Below, in pieces: positions 34,999 to 43,238 of a stretch of 64,000 nucleotides of DNA (positions are counted from its first letter, which is position 1; every line of letters begins with the position of its first letter). The translations under genes were made by a program, and so were the position numbers. Location of the stretch: the NCBI RefSeq assembly GCF_018861125.1, contig NZ_JAHKQN010000029.1, positions 209,305 to 273,304 of the forward strand, given 5' to 3'. The notes below the pieces were generated by a model, which saw only the letters and a list, made by a program, of their open reading frames with translations, did no database searches and was not told where the DNA came from. Source of the stretch: Cellulophaga baltica. GTDB taxonomy: Bacteria; Bacteroidota; Bacteroidia; Flavobacteriales; Flavobacteriaceae.

Positions 34999-35119
34999 TC
35001 AAATAAACTTAAATTTTTTGTTATACCCAATTACTGCGGGACTATTGAGTATAGTCCCTTGTAATATTAAAATTTATTTATCAATTAAATTTTGTTCAAT
35101 TTTGTCAAATCTATGGAGC

Positions 35120-36643
35120 TTATTTTTTCTTCAATTCAAATAAATCTTTTCTACGGTCCCTTAGGTTTTTAACACTTCCAAATTGGTTCAGTTCTCTCAA
35201 TAAATCAATATCAACATCAGCAATTAAAATCATTTCAGTATTTGGTGTTGCTTCGGCTTTTATACCATTTGCAGGAAACGAAAAATCACAAGGTGTAAAC
35301 ACCATTGACTGTGCGTATTGAATATCCATATTAGCAACTTTTGGTAAATTGCCTACACTACCAGCAATTGCTACGTAACATTCATTTTCAATGGCTCTTG
35401 CTTGTGCACAATGGCGCACACGAGAATATCCATTTTGAGTATCAGTTAAAAAAGGAACAAATAAAATATCCATACCATCATCAGCTAATAATCTGCTTAA
35501 TTCAGGAAACTCAGAATCGTAACAAATAAGTATGCCTATTTTCCCACAATCTGTATCAAAAGTTTGCAGTTTATTACCGCCTTGCATTCCCCAAACTTTA
35601 GCTTCGTCTGGCGTAACATGCAATTTTTCATAACGTTCAGTAGTACCGTCTCTTTTACAGAGATAGCCAACATTGTACAACAAGTCTTTTTTAATTTCAG
35701 GCATACTACCTGTAATAATATTAATATTGTATGATATTGCTAACTCCGAAAATTTCTTAACTATTTTAGAGGTATGTTTAGCAAGCTCACGAATAGCATC
35801 AGACTCTTTCATGTGGTTGTTTTCAGCCATTAGAGGTGCATTAAAAAACTCAGGAAATAATGCAAAATCAGATCTGTAGCCTGATACTGCATCTACAAAA
35901 AACTCAGCCTGTTGCATGAGCTCTTCTAAGTTTTTATACGGGCGCATTTGCCATTGTATTAAACCTAAACGTACTACCTTTTTCTTTGTTACTGCTTTGA
36001 CTTTGGTTTTCTCGTAGTAAATGTTATCCCACTCTAAAAGTACAGCGTATTCATTAGACTGTGAATCACCTTCTAAATACCCTTTCATCACTCTTGATGG
36101 GTGAAAATCGTTTGAAATTTGAAAGTTTAAGACTGGATCGTGAATTTCTTTACGTTTTACTTTCTCAATATATTCTTTGGGAGATATTTCATGCGAATAT
36201 TTGTGAAAATTAGGAATACGACCACCAAAAATAATACCGCGTAAATTTTCACGCTCACAAAGCTCTTTACGGTAATCATACAAACGACGGCCTAAACGTA
36301 AACCACGAAATTCCTTTTTTATAAACACCTCAATGCCATAAAGTACATCGCCATCTTTTTTTAAGGTGTTAAAGGTAAAATTACCAGTCACTTCTCTATA
36401 CGTATGTGCTCTATCAAACTGCGCATAGTCCACACGAAGTGCTAAAGCACAACCAGCTAATTTTCCGTTTACTTTAATTACAACTTGCCCTTGTTGAAAA
36501 TCGTTTATTAAAAGTTGAATTAAATCTTCTTTCCAATACGGATTTTCCATGCTTGGGTAAGTTTCAATCATGGCCGTTTTTAACGCTTGAAAATCATCAA
36601 TAGTTAAAAATTCAAGTTCAATATTTTCAATATTTTCAATCAT
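35120..36643 (-). CDS. Bifunctional GNAT acetyltransferase / carbon-nitrogen hydrolase
   Basis: A 507-residue fusion. The N-terminal GNAT domain (about 8-200) has EFRGLRLGRRLYDYRKE as the acetyl-CoA motif. The C-terminal nitrilase-superfamily domain (about 225-500) has the complete Glu-Lys-Cys triad: FALFPEFFNAP, YEKLHVTPDE and ILICYDSEFPE. The fusion is a known family with no firmly assigned substrate; it probably acts on an amide or N-carbamoyl compound and transfers an acetyl group. A single gene, 101 bases downstream of mgtE on the same strand. Confidence 0.88.
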   Translation of the reverse strand: MIENIENIELEFLTIDDFQALKTAMIETYPSMENPYWKEDLIQLLINDFQQGQVVIKVNGKLAGCALALRVDYAQFDRAHTYREVTGNFTFNTLKKDGDVLYGIEVFIKKEFRGLRLGRRLYDYRKELCERENLRGIIFGGRIPNFHKYSHEISPKEYIEKVKRKEIHDPVLNFQISNDFHPSRVMKGYLEGDSQSNEYAVLLEWDNIYYEKTKVKAVTKKKVVRLGLIQWQMRPYKNLEELMQQAEFFVDAVSGYRSDFALFPEFFNAPLMAENNHMKESDAIRELAKHTSKIVKKFSELAISYNINIITGSMPEIKKDLLYNVGYLCKRDGTTERYEKLHVTPDEAKVWGMQGGNKLQTFDTDCGKIGILICYDSEFPELSRLLADDGMDILFVPFLTDTQNGYSRVRHCAQARAIENECYVAIAGSVGNLPKVANMDIQYAQSMVFTPCDFSFPANGIKAEATPNTEMILIADVDIDLLRELNQFGSVKNLRDRRKDLFELKKK

Positions 36644-36744
36644 GGTTGCATCACAAATTATTTGGCTAGATTACAACTTTTTTGAATACAAAAAATAAAA
36701 AATATCAACTATTTAATAAGAGGTAAATGATTGGTTTTTAGTAG

Positions 36745-38106
36745 TTAAAAACCAAGAATAAGTTTTGCAATACTAAAGTAAATTAAGATACCAAGTACGT
36801 CATTACTTGTAGTGATAAACGGACCGGTAGCAATTGCAGGGTCAATGCCTCTTTTGTTTAAGAAGATAGGAATAAAAGTGCCTATTACCGCAGCGTTTAC
36901 AACCACAGTTACTAATGCAATACCAACCGTTGCAGAGAGTAGGTAAGAGGTATTAAAAGCAAAATGGCCAATAAAAATAAAAATTATAGCTAAAGCCAAA
37001 CCATTAACCAAACCTAAAAGCAATTCCTTACCCAAACGCCCCCAAATGGCACCTTTTATTGAATCGTTAGCTAAACCTTGTACAACAATTGCCGATGATT
37101 GTACACCAACATTACCTGCGGTTGCTTGCATTAAAGGTATGAATGAAAGTAGAATAGGAAAGTTGATAAATGCCCCTTGAAAACCATTAATAATACTTGC
37201 AGCACCAACGCCGCCCATCATACCAATAGTCAGCCAAGGTAAACGTGCACGTGTTAAATCCCAAATACTATCATTGGCTTCAACATCTTTAGAGATACCA
37301 GCAGCCATTTGGTAATCCTTTTCGGCTTCTTCTCTAATAACATCAACAATATCATCAATAGTAATACGACCCACCAAACGCCCAATCTCATCAATCACTG
37401 GTATGGCTTCTAAATCGTATTTAGACATTATTTTAGCAACCTCTTCAGGTTTTTCATTCACATTTACATAATCTACCTTAGGTATGTAAATATCTTTTAT
37501 ATGTGTACGTGTTGAGGTAGTCAGCAAATCTTTTAATGATAAACGCCCTTTTAATTTCTCTTCATCATCAACCACGTAAATAGAATGTACACGAGTCACA
37601 TTTTCAGCCTGTGCACGCATTTCTTTTACACAAGTTAGTACGTTCCAGTTTTCATTTACTTTTACAAGCTCTTTCGCCATTAAACCACCGGCAGAGTTTT
37701 CATCGTAACGTAAAAGATCAACAATATCTTTTGCGTGCTCTCTATCATCAATAGCAGAGATTACCTTTTTTACAATTTCTTTAGGTAATTCTCCAATAAT
37801 ATCGGCAGCATCATCGGTGTCTAACTCATCTAACTCTTCGGCAATTTCTTTTGCAGTTAGGTTTCCTAAAATACTTTCTCTAACATCTTCATCTAACTCC
37901 GTAAGAATATCAGAGGTTTTATCACTGTCTAAAAGTTTAATAAGATAAGTAGCCTCATCTTCATTTAACTCATTTATAATTTCAGCAATATCCGCATAGT
38001 GGATTTCGTTTAAAAGCAAAGAAAGTTCTGCATCGTTACGATTAGCGATGTGTACTTCAATACTGCCTATAAGTTCGTCTGTGAGTTTAAACGGTATCAT
38101 TATCAA
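36745..38106 (-). CDS. mgtE: Magnesium transporter MgtE
   Basis: A 453-residue Mg2+ channel/transporter. The N-terminal acidic helical MgtE_N domain (about 10-130) includes [15 protein letters not shown]. Two CBS domains (about 135-255) and five transmembrane helices (about 285-453) follow, with [19 protein letters not shown] near the end. The domain order and length are canonical; Mg2+ binding by the cytoplasmic part closes the pore. The start overlaps the end of rsmA by about 20 bases, so the pair is cotranscribed. ATG codons at 38106 and 38100 are both possible. Confidence 0.94.
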   Translation of the reverse strand: MIMIPFKLTDELIGSIEVHIANRNDAELSLLLNEIHYADIAEIINELNEDEATYLIKLLDSDKTSDILTELDEDVRESILGNLTAKEIAEELDELDTDDAADIIGELPKEIVKKVISAIDDREHAKDIVDLLRYDENSAGGLMAKELVKVNENWNVLTCVKEMRAQAENVTRVHSIYVVDDEEKLKGRLSLKDLLTTSTRTHIKDIYIPKVDYVNVNEKPEEVAKIMSKYDLEAIPVIDEIGRLVGRITIDDIVDVIREEAEKDYQMAAGISKDVEANDSIWDLTRARLPWLTIGMMGGVGAASIINGFQGAFINFPILLSFIPLMQATAGNVGVQSSAIVVQGLANDSIKGAIWGRLGKELLLGLVNGLALAIIFIFIGHFAFNTSYLLSATVGIALVTVVVNAAVIGTFIPIFLNKRGIDPAIATGPFITTSNDVLGILIYFSIAKLILGF

Positions 38107-38959
38107 TCATATTAGTCAGTGCAATAAAATTGTCAACTGATAATTGTTCTGGTCGTTTGTCAAAGATAGTGTCTTCTTTTAGACTATCAGAAAGATTGAA
38201 TGTTTTTAAACTGTTACGAATGGTTTTACGACGTTGCCCAAATGCAGCTTTTACCACTTTATAAAGTGATTTTTCGTTGCAATCAATGATCATATTTTCT
38301 TTTCGAGTTAATCGCAATACACCAGAATCTACTTTTGGTGGTGGATCAAATACTGTTGGCGGTACGGTAAATAAATATTCAGCATCATAAAATGCTTGTA
38401 CTAATACGGATAAGATTCCGTAAGTTTTACTGCCTTCTTTTTCACAAATACGCTTAGCAACTTCTTTTTGAAACATGCCTGTAAATTCAGGAACAAGTTG
38501 TTTCATTTCTAAAAGTTTAAAAACGATTTGGGTTGATATATTATAAGGGAAGTTGCCAGTAATGGCAAATTGTTCATCACCAAACAAACTAGTCACATCA
38601 TACTTTAAAAAATCGGCTTCTAAAACGGTAAATTTGTTTTTACGACCAATAAATTGTGGGTGTTCTAATAAAAAGCTGTGATTAAGGTATACGATTGATT
38701 CGGCATCTAAATCCATCGCAACTACATCAACTTTTTCCGCCAGTATATATTTGGTTAAAACTCCTGTTCCAGGACCAATTTCAATAACATTAGTATAGCC
38801 TTTTAAGGTTAAAGTTTCGGCAATTTGACGTGCAATATCTTCATCTTTTAAAAAGTGTTGTCCTAAATGCTTTTTAGCTTTTACCGGGCTTTCTTCTTTC
38901 TTAAAGTTCTTTACGAACTTAGATTTTTTATTAAAATTGCCTTTATCTTTTTTTGCCAT
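38087..38959 (-). CDS. rsmA: 16S rRNA dimethyladenosine transferase
   Basis: A 290-residue methyltransferase that dimethylates two adjacent adenosines near the 3' end of 16S r[15 protein letters not shown] (residues 29-40) is the family signature, [15 protein letters not shown] the SAM site, and [13 protein letters not shown] the NxPY catalytic motif. The first ~27 residues are a lysine-rich extension. It overlaps mgtE at its end, and begins 4 bases after the GGCT-like gene. Confidence 0.95.
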   Translation of the reverse strand: MAKKDKGNFNKKSKFVKNFKKEESPVKAKKHLGQHFLKDEDIARQIAETLTLKGYTNVIEIGPGTGVLTKYILAEKVDVVAMDLDAESIVYLNHSFLLEHPQFIGRKNKFTVLEADFLKYDVTSLFGDEQFAITGNFPYNISTQIVFKLLEMKQLVPEFTGMFQKEVAKRICEKEGSKTYGILSVLVQAFYDAEYLFTVPPTVFDPPPKVDSGVLRLTRKENMIIDCNEKSLYKVVKAAFGQRRKTIRNSLKTFNLSDSLKEDTIFDKRPEQLSVDNFIALTNMIDNDTV

Positions 38960-38963
38960 TTCT

Positions 38964-39284
38964 CTATATCTTATTTGGTGAAATGTAACACCAAGCTTTT
39001 TGCTTTGATGTTAGTTGTAACAGTACTCTTTCGTAAAACTCACCTTCATAATCATCAGATTGTAAGAGTTCTTTTTCTGTTATCTCAAAAACTATACCTT
39101 TAACTAAATCAGTAAGTGTATCTGTTTTATAAATTATGGGGTATAGTGATGCTATTTTTACTGAAGCAATTCTGTACCCTTGTAAACTATCTTTTTGACC
39201 AATTAGCAAACGGTTATAAAGTGCTAATTGTACTTCGGAATCTTGGAGACTGCCGTAACTAAAAAGATAATGTTTAGTGCTCAC
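38964..39284 (-). CDS. Gamma-glutamylcyclotransferase-like (AIG2/GGCT) protein
   Basis: A 106-residue protein of the GGCT/AIG2 fold. The [15 protein letters not shown] start is the family's YGSL substrate-binding loop, and [13 protein letters not shown] carries the catalytic glutamate region. The substrate is unknown; many small family members act on gamma-glutamyl compounds. Its start overlaps the end of the DUF4286 gene by 11 bases, and it precedes rsmA by 4 bases, so it belongs to the DUF4286-GGCT-rsmA-mgtE transcript. Confidence 0.82.
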   Translation of the reverse strand: MSTKHYLFSYGSLQDSEVQLALYNRLLIGQKDSLQGYRIASVKIASLYPIIYKTDTLTDLVKGIVFEITEKELLQSDDYEGEFYERVLLQLTSKQKAWCYISPNKI

Positions 39285-39585
39285 TTACTACTTCTAATTC
39301 GGTTCTGAAAGCCAACATTTTATCAGCAAAAAGTTTTGAAGCATCATTGCGTAAGCGAGGAGCATCTTCTTTATAATACTGTTCTAAAGTTTCTTTTGAT
39401 GTTGTTGTATATTGAACAGAATAAGTAACGCCACCCATTTCTTCTTCAATTAAAACCTTGCACATTTTTGCGTTGCTAAATTTGCCTGTTGCAAGCATTG
39501 CAGGTATATGAGTTTCATGCATCCATTTGATCCATTGCTCGTGAATAGATTCGTCTATATTTGATGTTACGTTATAAATATACAT
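39274..39585 (-). CDS. DUF4286 family protein
   Basis: A 103-residue soluble protein beginning MYIYNVTSNIDESIHEQWI, with HIPAMLATGKFSNAKMCKVL and YSVQYTTTSKETLEQYY. It is an alpha/beta ferredoxin-like fold of the DUF4286 family common in Bacteroidota. No function is known. First gene of the rsmA-mgtE cluster, overlapping the GGCT-like gene. Confidence 0.8.
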   Translation of the reverse strand: MYIYNVTSNIDESIHEQWIKWMHETHIPAMLATGKFSNAKMCKVLIEEEMGGVTYSVQYTTTSKETLEQYYKEDAPRLRNDASKLFADKMLAFRTELEVVSEH

Positions 39586-39678
39586 GGGATTTAAAATTGA
39601 AGTGATTTGTTAATTAATTTTCAAAGGTAAAAGTAAAAAAGGGATTACTAGGTTTAAAACCTGCCTAAATACTACGAG

Positions 39679-41487
39679 TTATTCTATTTGATCGCCTCGT
39701 AAACGTCTGAAATTTTTTCGAGCTATCGGAAAATAATAACTGTCTTGGTAGTTGTAAATTATTTTTTCGTAGTTCTCTTTTGCTTTTTGAATATCATTTA
39801 AGTGATGTTCATAAAGCTGTGCAATTGCAAAATATGCATCATCTGCTAAAATATCAGAAGCATAAAATTCTATTATTTTTTGATAATTGAAAGCTGCACG
39901 TTCATACTCTTTTTGTTGTTCTAATAATTGTCCTTGTTTTAAAAGCGCTTCATCTTCAATTTTCTCACCTTTATGATTTTGTAAAATAGTTTCAAGTGTA
40001 GTTATAGCTTCACTTTTTTTATTTTGATAGGCGAGTAAATCAGCTTTGGCATATTTTTTTAATGCTGTTTGAGTAGAATCTTCTAAAATATTATCAGATA
40101 TAAGCAAGCTCAGTTGCATGGCATCATTAGCTATAAGTTGTGACGTAGAACTGCGGAGTACTTTAAGTTGTGTAAGTGCCCAATCAAAATCGCCTTTATA
40201 AAAACTAGTCTGTGCTACTTTAAAACGAGCATCTTGCCCAAGTACATCATTTTTTAATTTTTTCTGAATTTGAGAAAAGTAAATTAAAGCCTGATTAAAT
40301 TTTTGATCATAAACTAAAATGTCACCCAAGGTCATTTTTATAGTTGCTTCACCGTAATTGTTTAAAGGTAAATCAAAACTCTTTTTTAGTATAGCAATAG
40401 CTTGAGTAGCTTCGTTTTTTTGAAAAGTTAAAAACTTGGCGTAAGCAATTTGTAATGATAATGAGTTGCTTTTGTAACCATAGGTTGCTAATAATTCTTG
40501 AAAAGAGGTTTCAATAGTATTTAAATTGGGGTTTTCATCTAAAAGTAAAATGTCAATGAGGCTAAGTGAAGCTGTTAGTTTTAAACCAGGATTATTGGTG
40601 TTTTTTATAATGAATTCATATATTTTATTTGAAGTCTCTAAATCCTTTTCATTAAAAGCTACCTTGGCTAAATCTTCAATTCGGTTTAATGAGGTTTCAT
40701 CTAGCCGTTTATAAATAGCTTTTTCTTGTGTAAAGGCGCTATTGTATTTTTTTTCACGAACAAAAAGCCAACTTAAAAGCTCATTCCAAATAATATCAGG
40801 GTCTTTCTGAACATTTTTAAGTAATAACCTTTTCAGTTTTATATTATTTTCATTAGTCGATTCTGAGGTTATAAAAGCATCAATATTTCGTAAAATACTA
40901 CTATTTGGAGTGTTACTATTTCTAAGTAAAGCCAAATAGGAGATGAACATTTCTTCAATTTTCCCTTGCTCACCATAAATACGTGCAAGTGGAAAATTAT
41001 AATCTAAAGCAGGATCTTTCTCCATTGCTTTTGTAAACGCTTTTTCAGCATAATCTAACAAAGTATGTTTTTGAAATTGCATGCCGATACTATAGGTAAA
41101 TCGCTGATTATCATCAACTACCTTTAAAGCTTGATCGTAATATTCTGATGCTTCAGCATCTTTATTTTGTAGTGTGTAATTGTAACCAAGTTCAACCAAA
41201 TAAACAGGATGCGCTTTTTTACTGTTTAAAATATCAATCAGCGTTTTTTCAGCATCTTCAAAACGTTCTAGTTGCTGGTAGCAATTGATTAAGTCTTTAA
41301 TGTACTCTGTTCGTGTGGGATTGTCTTTGTATAATTTTTCAAAATAAACGACGGCTTTTTCAAAATCACCGTCATTTAAGTATTGCTTCGCCAAGTTGTA
41401 AGTCTGACTAAAAGCAAACTGAATGAATGTAAAAAATAATATGAAGAGGGTTTTTTTCAAAAAAGTATCTTTTTCGTAAAGATACAT
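39679..41487 (-). CDS. Exported tetratricopeptide-repeat protein
   Basis: A 602-residue protein with a signal peptide (FLKKTLFILFFTFIQFAFSQ, cleavage near residue 28). TPR-type helices span nearly the whole length, for example DGDFEKAVVYFEKLYKDNP near residue 35 and EYERAAFNYQKIIEFYASD near 525, so it is a periplasmic scaffold. The final repeats resemble the BamD/YbgF-type pattern. No enzymatic domain is present. Its start is the only ATG before the signal. It is separate from the downstream DUF4286 gene by 93 bases. Confidence 0.82.
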   Translation of the reverse strand: MYLYEKDTFLKKTLFILFFTFIQFAFSQTYNLAKQYLNDGDFEKAVVYFEKLYKDNPTRTEYIKDLINCYQQLERFEDAEKTLIDILNSKKAHPVYLVELGYNYTLQNKDAEASEYYDQALKVVDDNQRFTYSIGMQFQKHTLLDYAEKAFTKAMEKDPALDYNFPLARIYGEQGKIEEMFISYLALLRNSNTPNSSILRNIDAFITSESTNENNIKLKRLLLKNVQKDPDIIWNELLSWLFVREKKYNSAFTQEKAIYKRLDETSLNRIEDLAKVAFNEKDLETSNKIYEFIIKNTNNPGLKLTASLSLIDILLLDENPNLNTIETSFQELLATYGYKSNSLSLQIAYAKFLTFQKNEATQAIAILKKSFDLPLNNYGEATIKMTLGDILVYDQKFNQALIYFSQIQKKLKNDVLGQDARFKVAQTSFYKGDFDWALTQLKVLRSSTSQLIANDAMQLSLLISDNILEDSTQTALKKYAKADLLAYQNKKSEAITTLETILQNHKGEKIEDEALLKQGQLLEQQKEYERAAFNYQKIIEFYASDILADDAYFAIAQLYEHHLNDIQKAKENYEKIIYNYQDSYYFPIARKNFRRLRGDQIE

Positions 41488-41793
41488 AGAAAGAGATACA
41501 TTTTTTTAAAGAAAAAGCGGCATAGAATTTCTATAGCGCTTGAATATTTCATTAAAAGAATAATATAAGGCACGTGAAATAAAAACCTTTAAAATTGTAA
41601 GGTTTTTATGCAGTTTTGGGTGTTTTATTTTTTTACTTTAGTGAAAGTTTTTACAAAATACCTCTGGTGATTTGTATAGTGACTACATCGTGTAAAAAAA
41701 TAACCCTAAAACCAATTGCTAATTAATTAACAAAAATAACCAACCAGAGGAATATATTACAAATGTAATATGCCTCGTAGCTTTTGAAAAATT
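41488..41793 (+). promoter_or_regulatory. Leader with two mutually exclusive hairpins before the small secreted proteins
   Basis: Fold 1: CCTCTGG (41661-41667) pairs with CCAGAGG (41744-41750). Fold 2: GAGG (41747-41750) and ATATTAC (41754-41760) pair with GTAATAT (41765-41771) and CCTC (41773-41776). The GAGG segment is shared, so only one fold can form. The second ends 17 bases before the ATG at 41794. The rest of the 306-base gap shows no gene. Confidence 0.45.
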
Positions 41794-42093
41794 ATGAAAA
41801 GATTATTTTTTACTCTAGTCTTTGTATTTGTAACGAGTTTTGGATTTGCAAATGACAATAGAATTAATGAACAAAAAATTGATAAAAATACTACAATACT
41901 TAGCTTAAAAGAAATAAGTAAACTATCTAATATTACATATACAATTGAAGAAAATATAATATTAAGATCTTGTCACTTGACTGTAAAAGGTGAAATTGAT
42001 GGAAAACCAGTAGATCTTGACATGACTTACGATGCTGATGATTGTGTTGCTGGGGCAATTAGAATTTTAAAAGAAGTAGCTGCTGACATGTAA
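41794..42093 (+). CDS. Small exported protein, paralogue 1
   Basis: A 99-residue protein with a signal peptide (MKRLFFTLVFVFVTSFGFAND). The mature part ends with SCHLTVKGEIDGKPVDLDMT then DDCVAGAIRILKEV. Two cysteines bracket a G-x-x-DG-x-x-VD strand pattern also present in the next gene. No family is recognised. The two genes look like a tandem duplication, and the shared cysteines suggest a disulfide in the periplasm. It sits 23 bases before the second gene, behind the structured leader. Confidence 0.6.
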   Translation: MKRLFFTLVFVFVTSFGFANDNRINEQKIDKNTTILSLKEISKLSNITYTIEENIILRSCHLTVKGEIDGKPVDLDMTYDADDCVAGAIRILKEVAADM

Positions 42094-42116
42094 AACAAGT
42101 AATAAATAAAATAAAA

Positions 42117-42428
42117 ATGAGAAAATTAATTTTTACAATTTTGATGATATTTATAGGTAATATCATGTATTCGAATTCTTTAGAAATGAATAAAGTGACA
42201 TTAGAAAACGAAGAGTACCTAGTAAATAAGAAAGATATTAAATCAAATTTTATTTTGACCCCTAAAAAAGATATAATTTTTATTGATTCAAAAAGTAAAC
42301 TTAAGGATTGTGCAGTTCAAATAGAAGGGAATTTTGACGGAGTTGAGGTAGATATCGAAGTTACAATTTATGACGTTAGTTGGGGGAAATGTACACTTTT
42401 CCAATTAGGAATTAAAGCTTTATATTAA
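42117..42428 (+). CDS. Small exported protein, paralogue 2
   Basis: A 103-residue protein with a hydrophobic N-terminus (MRKLIFTILMIFIGNIMYSN). Its C-terminal half, DCAVQIEGNFDGVEVDIEVT then KCTLFQLGIKAL, parallels the preceding protein, with the same cysteine positions. No family was recognised. A terminator-like hairpin follows (42450-42480), so the pair may form its own transcript. Confidence 0.6.
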   Translation: MRKLIFTILMIFIGNIMYSNSLEMNKVTLENEEYLVNKKDIKSNFILTPKKDIIFIDSKSKLKDCAVQIEGNFDGVEVDIEVTIYDVSWGKCTLFQLGIKALY

Positions 42429-42449
42429 AGTAGAAAGTTTAACGAATGG

Positions 42450-42480
42450 AAGACTGTTCTAAAAATTTTAAAACAGTCTT
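42450..42480 (+). terminator. Terminator after the small-protein pair
   Basis: AAGACTGTT (42450-42458) pairs with AACAGTCTT (42472-42480), followed by TCTTTATTTTTT. It lies 18 bases before the GLPGLI gene, separating or attenuating the two units. Confidence 0.75.
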
Positions 42481-42497
42481 TCTTTATTTTTTAAAAT

Positions 42498-43238
42498 ATG
42501 AAATTTATAATATCACTTTTTCTTGTTTATTCCTCAACACTTTCATCACAAAGTATAAACGCCATTTATGAATACGAAAATCTATCAAAAGAAGAAGTTT
42601 TTCAAATAAATTTAACGATCAACAATAACGAGGCTTTGTCAATATTTAAACCCATCAAAGTTTTAAATGATTCAGTTTTTGTTGGTGAATGCGATGATAT
42701 AAATTTTAATTTAGAAGGGAGTGACAGTATTGGAAGACAATATTACCAAAATCTGAATAAAAAAATAATTATTTTCCGCGATTTTATTTACGAAAATTCT
42801 GAATTCAAACCAGTAATTGTAAATGAATCATATCCAGATTTCGAATGGAAATTTAGAAGTGAACAAAAAATTATTGGTGATTTTAATTGTAATTTAGTTA
42901 ACCTAAATTTTAGAGGTCGAGATTATAGCGTATGGTATACTGAAGACATCCCAACTCCATTTGGACCATGGAAATTTAATGGATTACCAGGTTTAATTGT
43001 TAAAATAACTTCTCTTGATAAACAAATAAATTTTCAGCTAATAGAAATTAATACAAATTATATTAAGGATATAATAGTTCCTGAAAATGGGGATAAAATT
43101 TCATTCAAAGAATATGTTGATTACAAAAATAAAACAGTTGATGAGTTTATAGAAAAATTGAAAGCTAAATTACCTAGAGGAGCAATAGTAAGTGTTAAAG
43201 TAGGAGATGATAAAAATATTGAGAAATCTTTTGATTAG
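42498..43238 (+). CDS. GLPGLI family protein
   Basis: A 246-residue exported protein with a short signal peptide (MKFIISLFLVYSSTLSSQS). The name-giving motif GLPGLI is at residues 162-167, within PFGPWKFNGLPGLIVKI. Family members occur only in Bacteroidota, usually upstream of a TonB-dependent-receptor-like gene, exactly as here. The biochemical role is unknown; export partnering with the receptor is inferred from the recurrent pairing. Its 3' end overlaps the next gene by 32 bases. Confidence 0.9.
   Translation: MKFIISLFLVYSSTLSSQSINAIYEYENLSKEEVFQINLTINNNEALSIFKPIKVLNDSVFVGECDDINFNLEGSDSIGRQYYQNLNKKIIIFRDFIYENSEFKPVIVNESYPDFEWKFRSEQKIIGDFNCNLVNLNFRGRDYSVWYTEDIPTPFGPWKFNGLPGLIVKITSLDKQINFQLIEINTNYIKDIIVPENGDKISFKEYVDYKNKTVDEFIEKLKAKLPRGAIVSVKVGDDKNIEKSFD

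Noticed and set aside
34934..35143. 69-residue plus-strand frame
   Set aside because: It is antisense to a better coding-like minus-strand remnant and has no recognisable domain.
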